Shown: one piece after another, positions 23,037 to 33,935 of the stretch
Position numbering within the stretch: position 1 is the stretch's first letter
How the letters are laid out: the number at the start of each line of letters is the position of its first letter
DNA from: Antitrichia curtipendula
Taxonomy: Eukaryota; Streptophyta; Bryopsida; Hypnales; Leucodontaceae
Reading direction: 5' to 3'
Length of the DNA: 64,000 bases
NCBI GenBank assembly: GCA_951230915.1
Contig: OX579634.1
Coordinates: 52,961,570-53,025,569 of the forward strand
Made by a program: the position numbers and the translations under genes
The notes under the pieces: model-generated
Databases searched by the model: none
The model's input: the letters and a program-made list of their open reading frames with translations, nothing else
Told to the model about the DNA's origin: nothing

Positions 23037-23310
23037 GCGGCACGAAACCCTAAGTTCCCAAACCGGTGGAGTTCCCGTAAGTTCCCTAGCCGGAACCCCT
23101 ACGATCCGGAACTTCCGACTATCCGGCTATTGGTTCCGGAACACTATTTTAACCTAATTAGAGTTTTAACTTTCCTACGAAAGAGATCTTTTCTAATGTA
23201 GGTTTCTAGTGTCTAAACTTCTATACTTATGCAAAAATTTCAAAGTTCTTCTCCTATATATTTCTATTTTATGTATTAAGTTTAGTTTCCGGACGTTCCG
23301 TAACGTTACA

Positions 23311-24544
23311 ATGGTACTCAACCCTAAAACAATATTGGGGTCAAATAAAGAGCATGAAGGTCTAGGTTTTAAAAAAAACCCAGTTTCACCTCTTCTAAGA
23401 CAAGTAACTTGAAACAACAGGGCATCAAATTGCCTCTTCAAGCATCCCTGTTTATTTTCAAGCAATTCATACCTTGAATTGCATTCCTCGAGTTCCAGCA
23501 GAATTGCTTGGTAATCCAGAAACGCGTCCTTCACCACCTCATTGTACGCCTCAAATTTGTTCGTCGAAGTCAAAGCCTCCACCTTGTGTTCAGTCAACAA
23601 CTTTTTGACCTTTGATTCCGTTCGCCGAAGCATTCCTTCTTCTTGCGATGCCTTCGTAGACAACTGCTCCTTCTCCTTTCGGACGCCGATGAAGTCTTGG
23701 GTTACAGCATGCAGCTGTAACCCTACCAAATTCAGTAGCCGCGTGAAATCGGCGACGTCCTTCTTGGTACATTCGGTACCGTCTCGTACATTTTGTGCTT
23801 CTTGCACATTCTGTACTCCAGTGTACAGCTTCTCTTCGAATTGCCGCGGGGTCTTCCGAAGTTCGGTAGTGGAGTTGTGCAGAAGGTCATCGATGCCTTC
23901 TGCCTTGTAAATCTCCTTGTCGTTGGAGCCAGTGATTTTTCCAATGGTCGCCAAACAGAACTCGACCTTCTTCAACCATTTGCTCCGTTGATTTCGATTG
24001 GAAGTACCTGCAAACTCCGCCCAACTAACTAGCTTCTTCTTGCGCTTCTCCATAACGATACCCCTAGCAAACTGCTTGGCAATTACTTTAGACTTTGGCA
24101 AGTCTCTTAAATACACGAGAGGGAAAATTTTGATGATTCTTGCAAGGACTTCTGCATCCTTGCATTCAGAATACGCATATCCGGCCCTCCCTTTTCTCCC
24201 CTTCGCTGACCCAAAAACTTCTACGAGGTCTATCTCCGCAAGGTCAAATGGAATTTTGAGTTTGTGCGGGTTTTACCTGTTTTTGGCAAACCATAGGTTG
24301 TCTCAAAGTCTTGTACGCTAACAGCGCGTGGAGGAGGATGCCTCTTCAAAGAAGCCAACTTGTCAAGTTCCTTATCCAAGTCACTTTTCTCTGGCCTCGC
24401 TTGTTCAGATCGTGGCGAGGTTGGTGACGCCGGAACTAGGTAATCGTCAATGAAATCTTCGTCCTCGACCTGAAAGAGGCTGTCAGGCTTGTTATCCTTG
24501 GAGAAACCGTGGCTGCGTACACACCACTTTTCATTGGACGCCAT
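23311..24544 (-). pseudogene. Coiled-coil part of RING-H2 gene, split by copy 1
   Basis: ATG at 24544 (MASNEKWCVRSHGFSKDN). An acidic, Ser/Pro-rich N-terminus is followed by a frameshift near 24270; the other frame continues as PFDLAEIDLVEVFGSAKGRK and stays open to the copy 1 junction. The middle is strongly helical and charged (strings EEKLYTGVQNVQEAQ, RKEKEQLSTKASQEEG, LLELEECNSRYELLENKQG), typical of a coiled coil. Next comes GETGFFLKPRPS, which aligns with GGGFSLWPKPA just before the finger of the 57-kb gene. The frame then crosses the insertion into the RING-H2 exon at 19645-19887. The gene layout is therefore N-terminal domain, coiled coil, RING-H2. Function is unknown. Confidence 0.65.
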
Positions 24545-25876
24545 TGTACCCTAAACCGCAAATAAAAAAAAAAAACTTCCGTAAGAGAGTACAATATATA
24601 CTAAAGTAGTACGTAATAAACTTTAACTTGTACAGTGCACAAGTGGTTGTACAGATGAACTTATGGTCTCATTGTAAGTACTTGTGCAATGTTGTCCAAG
24701 CACTTGCGCGTTGTTGTAAGCACTTGCGCGATGTTGTAAGAACTTCTGTACAAAAAGATAAACGCCTATCTGAAAACGTACCGAATGTATCTGCACAGGT
24801 ACTGAATGTACTCGAAATCGTTTGCTTGTCCAGTGATTGTACGAGTGAATGTGAACTTATACAGCAACTGTTTATCGTGGAAGAACTAAAGAACAATGCG
24901 GAAGAAATATTGAAGGAGCACGCCCTCTAACGCAAAGTTCAAAATTGTTGTTTACAAGAAAACAAGTGAGAAAACAACGTCGACAAACGCTTGCGCTTGC
25001 GCGGTTCCAACACTAGCCACCGAGATCCAGCACCCACTCCGTCGACGAAGACATCGCAGTTCATGAACATTTTTTTTTGAATTTGGAGGAGGGGGGAATG
25101 TCGCTGAAAAAGCTCCCCGAAGCGTCGGAATTTGCAGGTGAAGCCCGATTTAGAAAAGGCGTGGCGGACGATTATTGGTCCATTATGTACAAACTGTACA
25201 ACCAGGTACGATAAGCAGACCGTGAAGGCTTCTACAAGCTTCAAGCTGGAAAATGGAGCACAAATCTCCGATAGAGAAATTCTAAGCCAATATGAAATTT
25301 ATATGAAAACTAAATGATGGCCCATGTGAATCACAAAGTGTTCTTTTAGGTTTTCAAGAAAATAATTCAAAAAAAATAATTTAAGGTCAAAATTTTGCAC
25401 TTGTACTAAAATCATACATTTTCTAGGCTATTTTCTTTTGTAGATTCTAAAACACTAACTAAGTGCCTTGTCTAAGTACCTAAACATTAGAGCATTGCAT
25501 TCTTCTCTTTGAATTGTAAAAAAAAACCTTTCAACTAAGCAAAAAAGAGTACAACATGCTAAAGCTGAATTTGTAACAGTACAAACCTTTAATGTTTGTA
25601 CTCCTTACATTAAATTAATAGATGAAAATCACTTTTTATAATACAATTATCAATATATGCAAGATATAAGACTCCAATCTATTTTTTTTTTTCTTTTTAA
25701 GTCAAAAAAATTATAAGAAAATTGACTCCAAACTTCCATCCTGTGCAGAAATTCTGCCGTGACAACGATTTTGGACAACCGTAGTGTGCTTTTACCTTGA
25801 TGCCACAATAGAAAGAGATGGTGTTGACGTTTAAAGAGGACGTGAAGAAGACGTAGTAGTACCACCGTCATTGCCA
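24545..25876. other. No secure gene; short CACTTGCGCG repeats
   Basis: Around 24650-24760 the word AGCACTTGCGCG(A/T)TGTTGT recurs in degenerate form. Short frames at 24628-24930 and 25132-25317 (plus) and 24939-25244 (minus) show no recognisable domain. The rest is AT-rich. The repeats lie upstream of the minus-strand RING gene and may be its promoter region. Confidence 0.4.
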
Positions 25877-26118
25877 ATGAGGACCACCCGCAGAGAAAAG
25901 CCCCCTCAAGGTGGAGAAGCACATATGGCCCCTCCAAATCGAGTCTCGGTTGCACAAAGGCAAATGCCAATATTGGAAAATCTACAAATCCAAAGTTCAT
26001 CAAGGCCGTCTAGTTCCGACGGCCGTCCACACGAACCAACTTCGTCGATAGGTACAAGATTGGCTGGTATGGCGTCACAGCGTGCGACTAGAAATACGAC
26101 TTCATTGCAGCCACGTGT
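25877..26118 (+). pseudogene. Unknown basic protein, 5' part (split by copy 2)
   Basis: ATG at 25877 opens MRTTRREKPPQGGEAHMAPP, a hydrophilic Arg/Gln/Ser-rich sequence that stays open to the insertion point of copy 2. Past the element the same frame resumes (HANNRGKRPRPQGTTSEH). No domain is recognised. Low-complexity composition makes it hard to judge whether this was a functional protein. Confidence 0.45.
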
Positions 26119-26413
26119 TGTCACAACACGGAAACTTAAGTTCCGTATAGATAGAATAGAATAGATGGAATAGGTAGAAATTTTCAAACTTCTTTAGGTT
26201 AAGAAAGGATAGTTGTTTTCCGGAAGAACTTACGTTTGGAATAAGCCTTCATCCGGAAACCAGTTTCCGATCCGGCCAAGTTAGGGTTTCCGGAAATGAA
26301 CCGGAACGCCGCCACCTACGGACTAGGGATCCGACCTACGAGGCTAGGGGACGCGCCTCGGGAACAGAACCCTAATTCGGTTCCAATCCGGGAACTGAAG
26401 GCGCTGTTCTGGC

Positions 26414-26420
26414 TATTTAA
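26414..26420 (+). promoter_or_regulatory. TATTTAA box, copy 2
   Basis: GGCTATTTAAGGACC lies 141 bp upstream of the ATG at 26555, the same spacing as in copy 1 (about 136-140 bp). Confidence 0.7.
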
Positions 26421-26554
26421 GGACCACCACCCGCCTTTCTCTCTTCATCTTTTGAGTTTTTCAAACTCGTTCGCGCTTAGCTAGTTGAGAGAAAGTCTGG
26501 TGAGAGTGCGTTTACGGATAGCGAGAGGTGAGGCCAGTAGTTTCCGGGTTCCGA

Positions 26555-28510
26555 ATGGTGGAAAGTAGTAATCCGAGATCCGCGAGGGTGTCGGTCATCG
26601 CCTGGATGGTCTGTCCGGCGATACCAAATGACCTGGAGGTCCGGAAGGAGTTGGAGGAGGATCTCCGACGGATGGGATGCGTAGGGCTAATAGAGAGACC
26701 CTGGAACTTGAAGAAGGATGAGTTAATTCAGGAACTCATTGATGGGACGGCGAATCAGTACGAGCTGACTGTGAGAGGACAGAGGAAGGGATGGACGGAA
26801 GACGTCTGGGCGGAGGTGTATCAGTTCCGGAAGATCGGGAACGGCTTGGCTTCCAGGGCGGATAAGTTCGCAACAGGGAAGTTCCGAAATCCACCCAACG
26901 CCAAGGAAGGCTATGCAATCGCGGACTGCATCAACGAGCGTCACCGGAGAGTATTGGAATTTATGATTCCGATACTCTATCCGGAAAAGCCAAGCCGGGT
27001 CACCGTAACAGTGGCCAATACGATTTTTGGAAGCCTGGAGGAGAGGGTGGTGCATTGGGGAAGAGTTATCGCGACGGTGGTCACCAAATTGGCGGATCAC
27101 GTCAGCAAGGCTAAGAACAGCCCGATCTGCCCCTACCTTTTCCACCTGTACCATCATGGAGATGTACTGACGCCGGATGAGACTCTCATCTACGAAACCG
27201 GATGCGAAATTCTCAAGTATGGATTGATGGATGAAGTCCAGGAGGATGTCCCAGTTTCGAAAGAGGAAGAGGAGGAACTCGAGGAGGACCGGATCAGGCG
27301 GAGGGGAACCAAGCGGAAATCCACGGATCCGGGTTCAAGGGGGAAGCAGCCCGAGATGAACCCGGTGGAGCCGGACCAAGTTCCGGAGAAAAGAAGAAAT
27401 TCCGGAAAGGAGTTCTTCGACGTCGGGGACCAATGAATGGTACAGGCGCGACTCCTACATGTGAGGACGACCGCGTTCATCCAGGAGGTCGCGGACGAGC
27501 TGAAGGTTTCGCCCGAGGAGATTATCGATGAGATCCGACGAAGGCCGGATTCGGATACGATCCGCCTGAAGGACGAGGAGATCCGAAATCTGGAGAAGAC
27601 CCGGGATGAATTCCAAGCCCGGACCAGTTGGGCAGAAGGAGAATGTTCCTTGGCGAGACGGAATGAGAAGGACGCCCTCGGCATGGTTCGAAGTTTGCAG
27701 TCGCTGGTCACCCAACCGGCGGATTTGGTTAACAAGGTAGCTCTTTACGACGTACAACTGGTGACGGATGGACACATCACCGGATCGAAGGTGGTGATGA
27801 TCCTGATGGACTTCCAAACGAGGATGGAGAGAGTCTTGAAGGAAATGCAGGCGTTGGTGGCTCGGGTGGATCTGGAACAGGCGATGAATTTCTCATCGTT
27901 TCCGGATCTGTCAACCAATCCGTACCTTCAGACTCCGGTGAAACCTGTGGGCGAGAGCTCCATCCGCTCAAAATCAGAAGGACTTGGGTCACTTCTTCGG
28001 CCACACGAAATTCCACAGGGATGGTTGGCACAAAGGAGTCAGATCGCCGCAAAGATTCCGGCCCAAGGTACTCCGACTCAGGCGGAAACACCGGTGGAAG
28101 CGGTAATCCCCGCACAAGTACATGGCGGAACTTCCGATTCCGTGAAACAGACACAGTCGATGGAGGATAACAACCTCATCAGGAGGATGGGGTTAGTGGC
28201 CAATCCGGCCCGGACAAGTCCCCAGGATTTTGTGCATATGCGCGAGACGGATGCACCAGAAGGGGAAGCACCAAAGGGGAAAGAAGCTCCCATCGACCTG
28301 GACGAGATGGAGGATGTAAATGAGATCGTGGATTCGGACAAGGACGACTACGAATCCGGATCCATGACGGAAACAGATGAAGATCTTCCGCCCCCTCCCA
28401 GGAAGATTCAGACTCGCGCGGCTCTCCGGTCGACTCCTGTCAAGGCCAACCCGAAGGAAGTTACGAATCAAGGCGGAAGTAGTTCAAAGAAGACGCGCCG
28501 CGGAAAGTAG
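26555..28510 (+). pseudogene. Element-encoded gag-like protein, copy 2, one stop
   Basis: ATG at 26555. The start was chosen because it aligns with the ATG of copy 1. The conserved N-terminal domain has GCVGLIERPWNLKKDE, NQYELTVRGQRKGWT, PILYPEKPSRVT, ANTIFGSLE and CPYLFHLYHH. A single in-frame TGA at 27434-27436 separates it from the coiled-coil half, which keeps the frame and the GHITGSKVVMILMDF string. The tail has NPARTSPQDFVHMRE (NPARTDPDRFMHMQ in copy 1) and a basic end, SSKKTRRGK. Apart from the one stop the frame is intact for about 650 codons, so loss of function is recent. Confidence 0.75.
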
Positions 28511-29615
28511 ATAGGATGGATTGTCAGGGTTTTTTTAGCTTTTAGTTTCCGGAACGGAATTTTCCGTAAGTGTGGGCCCGTTTCCGGATTTTTAGGGATA
28601 GTTTTCGGTGCCGGGTATCTCGGCTTCTTTTGTAGTTGGTTAGCTTGATTTTCGGTCCCCTTTTTCTCTTTTTGTTTTGGTTTTAAATGGTGGGCAGGTC
28701 TGTTGCCCATTCATTCCTCCTTATGCAATTTGAAGTTTCATTTCAATTTCCACATTTCAAATCTGAGACACCGAGTATACTCTCCAGGTGTTTAAGTATT
28801 TTTGGAGGACTTGGATTGTGTGTGTGTGTGTGTTTTCTTGGAGAGTTGTGAGGGACTGGGAAGGAGGAATCCGGATCCCTTAATTGTTTGGAGTGAGACA
28901 GTAAGGGAGAATCTGTGGCGAAGTTAGGACGGATCTATGGGACTTGTGCATTTAGAATCTTTAAAATACTGGAACGGTAATCCGATTGGAGTGTTGAGGG
29001 TGAGGTTCCGGAACTACTTCTGGTTCCATGCGGAGTTAAGCAGCCGCCAAGGGGAAAACCCTTACTTACCGGAAGATCTGCCAATTGCAGTGTCGCCTAC
29101 TATCTCATAGAATCTCTCTTGTGTTAAATCCGGATAGTTATGTATCTGTCGTTGTAGTGGAGAGGAGAGACCGGATTCTGTGTGACCTGCTTTCTGGATA
29201 GGCCATCCGGAAAGTCGTGAGGAGACGGAAACCTTCTTTATGGCAACACTAAGATCTGTTGAGTATCTTGGGTTGTTTTGTAGGTGTTAGACTGTGTAAC
29301 TGATAAGTGGTGGAGTCCCTGCCCCCTCAAAGAGTAAAAGCGGACCCCCTGAAGGTAAAACAGGGGTATTACAAACCGAAGAGTTACTGTATCCGGAATC
29401 CGGAAAAGGACGGATCCGGATTAGAAACCGGAAAGAAGTAAATTTCCGGAAGAGGGAAAGAGAGGTTTTAGGTTCCCTTGGGGTGTTTTAGAGATAATCC
29501 GATTAAATCCAAATTCATAGCAACATAGTAGAGTCCCTGGGACGATTTTCCGTGTTATCTAACCACAATTGTGTGTTAAAGGTGCTTACCCCTAGATTAC
29601 GCGTACGACACTTGT

Positions 29616-30057
29616 ACATGCCAATAATCGAGGGAAACGTCCACGACCACAAGGTACTACTAGTGAACATGTGAGTAGTAGAACGCGTAGAAGGCTGAGG
29701 AGGGAAGAAGCGGCTTCCCAACCATTTTTAAGAGAAGTTCAAACAGGAGGACCCAATACAGATGGCATTATGGACGCAATGGGCCAATGACCTCTTATGA
29801 CGTTGTCTTCTATAGCTCGACCACAACGAAACCGCAATTCCGAGGCCTCCAGCGAAAGTGGTAGTGCACCATCCAATGATGATGGTGAATCCATCGGTGG
29901 TACTATAGGTGAAGATGGTGAGGTTCCAGGAGATAGTGATTACAGGGGGCCGGTGCCTCGACAAGGTCCACTCAAAGAAATTGGTGGTAATGAACCAATA
30001 GTACAACAAGCAAATGCAAATACTTCTGTGCGCATTCTTAGGCATGGAAGACATTGA
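29616..30057 (+). pseudogene. Unknown basic protein, 3' part
   Basis: It continues the frame of 25877-26118 after copy 2: an Arg-rich region (SSRTRRRLRREEAASQPF), one in-frame TGA at 29788-29790, then a Ser/Glu/Gly-rich stretch (SGSAPSNDDGESIGG) and an end RILRHGRH with a stop at 30055. No known domain. Frame continuity across the element is the main evidence that this was one gene. Confidence 0.45.
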
Positions 30058-31386
30058 ATGTTTTTGAAAAGACAATAGGGTCTTCATGTTTTCAAATGCA
30101 ATGGTTTTAGAGGCTCAATATCTTGCATATTGAAATCAGCATTAATATGAAATATGACTTTTGTTCCTTTCATTCTCATGGAACTGTTTACCCCTAAAGT
30201 CCCAAAGTCATTACACAAAAAACAACGCAAAATTGTCTTTTTTCTTGCATTTGCCTCAACATACGGAAAAAATGTTTTTTACAACATCTAACCGTAAGAT
30301 TTTATACTTCACATGTTTTTTATCACGTGGTAAAAATTTCATGAAGTTTGACCGAATAGATTGAAAGATATTAGCATTCAAACTTGGAAAAACTAGTTTT
30401 CTGAATGCTAGCTTTGCAATTTCAGATTAACTTTCACTGAGTGTGATTTATGGAAAATTGGGCCTTCGGGGCACTATTGTTTTTGAATTATTTTTTTTGA
30501 ATATTCAAGAATCGAGGTCAAAATTTGAAAGAATTATTGCAATTGGAAACTATGTTTGCAATCCAAATAACACAGTGTGGTGTTTTTTTCATGTATGTTT
30601 TCTTCTTTTCAAATTTAATTTAAATTAAAATTATAAAATTATATTTTTCATTCATTCATTCATTTATGGTAAGAGTTTCAGATTATTCTGATACATATTA
30701 TAATTGATAAAATTTGATTTCCATGTTTAGCTTTATAAAATCACAATAAAATCATTTTCTCATTAAATTTTCTGAAAAAAAGAAGCATAAATAGAAAATG
30801 AATTCTTACGTATGGGGAAAAATATTAAAATACTATGCTGATTTTTAATAAAAATATAAATTTGGTTTGATAGTCAAATTTGACTTCAAGCTTTTCTTTG
30901 TGGTTGTTTACTAGTTTTGGGCATGAAAAATAAAATAAACAATTGAAAAATTTCCTGACTAGAAATCTCTATTGATATTTGTACCTCTTGTAAAAAACTA
31001 AAAATTTAGAATTTCTTGAATTGTTTTTTCTATTCTTACTTATTTATGGCATGAAGTGCAACAAAAATGTTGACAATTACAATTTTGCACAAAACTAATT
31101 GAAATTTCTTGTAGTGATATACAATTCAAAGTTTTTAGTACTAAAGATATAAGATTTTTGTTTAAACTCGATTTAAATGATAAAGTTAGGGAAGACAAGA
31201 AGTTTTTTACAACTCAATATTTAGGTAAAATATGTTTATAACTTTCCATAAAACCAAAATGAGTACAAAATGCATTGAAGCCACAAAGTGTGCTACATTG
31301 CTATGGATGTCCTCAAGCCCATACTATAATAACCGCATGTGCTAAGTAAACACTAATTTTGCAACTACATGGTAATACACTATTAT
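30058..31386. other. AT-rich repeat remnant, no gene
   Basis: It starts near ACCCCTAAAGTCCCAAAGTC (30190), which resembles the ACCCCTAAAGG terminus of the 41374 element. It carries the block TTTGACCGAATAGATTGAAAG (about 30346-30368) that also occurs near 39925 and, inverted, near 8570. It is probably an old AT-rich element of that group; I see no right end. Confidence 0.4.
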
Positions 31387-33051
31387 CTAATCTTCATTGC
31401 GCGCCTGTTCTTCTTGAAGGTCTTGTTCTTTGCGGGCCTCGCGGTAGCAATCCAGAGGTGGTGTCCAAAACGTTGGAGCACCACTTAGACATTGCACAAC
31501 ATATGTCACCGAGCGTTGTTGTAGTGGCTCCACCTTGCACAATTCACCCAACATGGTTTGAAACGTACCAAATGCCGTATGGTCCGGAATCATCTCTACA
31601 TTTCCGCGATCTTTTTTCCATACCTTCATAGCCAATTTTCCTATAGAGTATCCGTCTGTGTGTATACTAACACACGGTGGCTTAACCCTGCGAGTAGGAG
31701 ATGATGAAGTTCATGTCTCTCCAGTCAAGTACATCAACTCAGGAGCCACCCACCAACGTTGCGCTCGGGTTGCCTGAAACTTCCTTGGACAATTGAATTG
31801 GTAAAGAGAAGGGGTTTCTTCATTGATGCGGCTACCCATTCCCCACTCACATAGACCAATCCACACGGTTCTTCCATCATCATTCGGAAAATGAAGCATA
31901 ATGTTCTCCGGTGTGATGTCGTTGTGCAATACAGAGCACTGTTGCACTGCATCCACAATGCAAATCATCGCCCACGCAAGTTCAATGCGCTTGCGTCTGT
32001 ATGCCATGAGTCGTTTCATGGCTTGCATTGTTTGGGGAGTTGCATCGTAAGCCAACTCTCCAATTTCATCTGGATCTCGGTTCTTCTCATCAAGGGTAAA
32101 CATGGCGCCGAGAGTACCGCCATTCCACCATTGCGAATAACACTCCATGGTCATGTCATTTATAGCAAAAAATTTGATGACCCCTGGATGCTCGCATGGA
32201 CATACCAATGCCTCGATGGACAACTTCTCCCTGGACTTCTTCAATTCATCCACGCGCAAGGCTGACTTCCCAGCTAATTCCATATTCTTGGAAATATGTT
32301 TTGAATTTTGAACACATACTTTGCGCACCCTCCCATGCCCCCCTTGTTTGCTATAGCCAGACAAAGGAACCACCACCACTCCTCTTTCAAGGAAAATCAC
32401 TCCTCCTGCAGCTTGTTGACCAAAGGCCAAGTTTTGACTTCGTTGAAACCACGGAGCGGAATGGATGTTGCTTGAAGACAATCCACGCACTCATTCATGC
32501 CACCAATACACCTTCTTGTGCAACAAATTCAATGCTTGTTGTCTGGGCACTACACTCTTCTCAAAGCCTTTTATTTTTTCCGCAACTTGGACAAGGTTGA
32601 AGATACACGTTTACACTTGTGACTCCAACCAATGATCGAAGCATTCTTTCGTGCGGTCTTTATGCCACTCATCCGCGCTCATTGTTGTCCAGAACATGTG
32701 GTGGAACTTTTGTTTAATGACATCCACTTCCTGTAATCCGCGTGAGACGTATGTTGCGTTCAACTGCAAAATCAAATACTGATCAAAAAATTCCAACGCC
32801 ACTTCATGCAATTTTCGCGTTGCACCCTTGCTTGGCCACTTCTCTGGATTTGTAGGCTTGTGCCTCCTTGTTTTGTTTTTTTTCCCCCTTCGAAGACTCT
32901 CCGCCCCCCCCACAGCAGCTACGGACCCTTCTGCAACTACGGCCTCTGAAACAGGCTCTGGTGATTCCGCATCCAGGTCCATAATCGGTGCATCTCCAAC
33001 ACCTGTCCACCAATCATCAACCTTTCTCTTCAAGAAATCGCGACCAGCCAT
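31387..33051 (-). pseudogene. Kinase-like protein, intronless, three in-frame stops
   Basis: One frame runs about 555 codons from ATG at 33051 (MAGRDFLKRKVDDWWTG) to 31387, broken only by TAA (32611-32613) and two TGAs (32491-32493, 31711-31713). The N-terminal 185 residues are unassigned: an acidic segment, a basic GKKNKTRRHK patch, then a helical part. A protein-kinase-like domain follows. It has a glycine loop GGHGRVRKV (about residue 237), a likely lysine in LAGKSAL, a C-helix glutamate before CPCEHPGVIKF, a catalytic loop VLHNDITPENIML (about 374), CEWG where DFG is expected (about 401), WVAPELMY and then TDGYSIGKLAMKVW. HxD and the loop Asn are kept, but the metal-binding Asp is Glu-like, so activity is doubtful even before the stops. 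Upstream are a TATA box and a GGACGG array. Confidence 0.75.
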
Positions 33052-33252
33052 CGTGACAGTGACAAGTAATAAATAATCAAAATGAAAGGAATTAGGAATT
33101 CGGCTTCCACAAAGTGAAAAACCGCCCCCCTTATTCCTCAAAACAGCCTCTACCCAGCACCCGCGCTCGCAAGCAAGGACTGCAACCAATCCAAGACAAG
33201 AGAGCACCGTCAGAGCAGGAGAGACTGTGGCATAAGTACCCTAAAAACAGTC

Positions 33253-33260
33253 TTATATAC
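33253..33260 (-). promoter_or_regulatory. TATATAAG box of kinase-like gene
   Basis: On the minus strand GGGTATATAAGACTG lies about 202 bp upstream of the ATG at 33051. The 37-kb gene (GGGTATAAGTGA), the hAT gene (GTATATTAAGGACT) and the 62-kb gene (GTATAAAGGCGG) have matching boxes 192-222 bp from their ATGs. Confidence 0.7.
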
Positions 33261-33469
33261 CCATTTCACGTGGCCGGGGTGAATTGACCCCCTCGCGAGG
33301 CCCTCCGGGCCGACCCTGTTTTCCGCACAATTTCTTTTTTGCAAATTATGAATTCATATAGACCCCTAATTAGTTCAATCACATCAATAATAATCCCTGG
33401 ATCGGCCAAAAATAGAGGGCTTTTCTTTACATGCACCCCTGGTAAGGCCGAGCGAGGCGGTCAATCCAC

Positions 33470-33910
33470 CCCAATCATTCACGCCGACGGACAATCCGTC
33501 GAGAGGACGGACAGAGCGTCCAGAGGACGGAAAGGCCGTCCAAGGGCCAAGCCATCCAGCCCGCGGACTGGCCGTCGAGAGGACGAAAAGGCCGTCCACG
33601 GGGGGAGACCGTCCAGCCTGCGGTTTTAGGCCTGAGGACAGGAAGGCCGTCCAGCCTGCGGTTTTAGGCCTGAGGACAGGAAGGCCGTCCAGCCCGCGGA
33701 CTGGCCGTCGAGAGGACGGGAAGGCCATCTACGGGGGGAGACCGTCCAACTTGCGAACTGCTTAGCCTGAGGACGGGAAGGCCGTCCAGCCCGTGGACTA
33801 GCCGTCCAGGGGGCCAAGCCGTCCAGCCCGCGAACTGGCCGTCGAGAGGACGGGAAGACTTTCGAGAGATGGGAAGGCCGTTGAGAGGGTGGGAAGGTCG
33901 TCGATCGGGC
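33470..33910 (-). repeat. GGACGG palindromic array 1
   Basis: Degenerate units of about 20 bp contain CCGTCGAGAGGACGG and GGCCGTCCAGCCCGCGGACTG. Each unit pairs a GTCC/GTCG half with a GGAC half, so single units can fold back. Longer duplications occur too (the AGGCCGTCCAGCCTGCGGTT block is repeated near 33610 and 33645). Large GC-rich frames on both strands are composition effects. It lies upstream of the minus-strand kinase-like gene. Confidence 0.85.
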
Positions 33911-33935
33911 CATTCAAAACAGTGCTGGTCGAGTG
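33911..33935 (-). repeat. Candidate hAT-like terminus of kinase unit
   Basis: On the minus strand the array is preceded by CAGCACTGTTTTGAATGGCC, whose CAG start and position fit a hAT-type terminal inverted repeat. The 36.4-kb array is preceded by the similar TTTTTAAAGGGCC. If the end is at 33927, the 8 bp outside would be GTCGAGTG. I could not find the matching right end, so this is tentative. Confidence 0.35.

Larger units (their letters stand above)
19888..23310 (-). mobile_element. 3.42-kb TG..CA element with one ORF, copy 1
   Basis: On the minus strand it starts TGTAACGTTACGGAACGTCC (23310) and ends TACGCGTGCGACA (19888). A perfect 5-bp duplication, ATGGT on the plus strand (23311-23315 and 19883-19887), flanks it. 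Removing it with one duplication joins the host frame as LGLSTISLTSC. It has a TATATAAA box 274 bp from its start, one long open frame (20986-22893) and a 3' block CCCTGGGACGATAACTCGTG shared with copy 2. I find no second gene, no LTR pair within it and no reverse transcriptase. It is either a solo LTR that encodes a protein or a one-gene non-autonomous retroelement. Confidence 0.88.
26119..29610 (+). mobile_element. 3.49-kb TG..CA element with one ORF, copy 2
   Basis: It starts TGTCACAACACGGAAAC and ends TACGCGTACGACA. The flanking 5-mers CGTGT (26114-26118) and CTTGT (29611-29615) match at four of five positions. It has the same layout as copy 1: TATA box 295 bp in, one long frame, then about 1.1 kb of untranslated sequence ending in the conserved CCCTGGGACGATTTTCCGTG block. 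A (TG)n run is at about 28817. The host frame is continuous across the site once the element and one duplication are removed. The frame inside has one premature stop. Confidence 0.85.

Noticed and set aside
33339..33913. Large open frames on both strands across the GGACGG arrays (also 36192-36856, 45685-46019, 59666-60123, 61465-61917)
   Set aside because: GC-rich palindromic repeats keep several frames open at once. Peptides are repetitive and mirror each other between strands.
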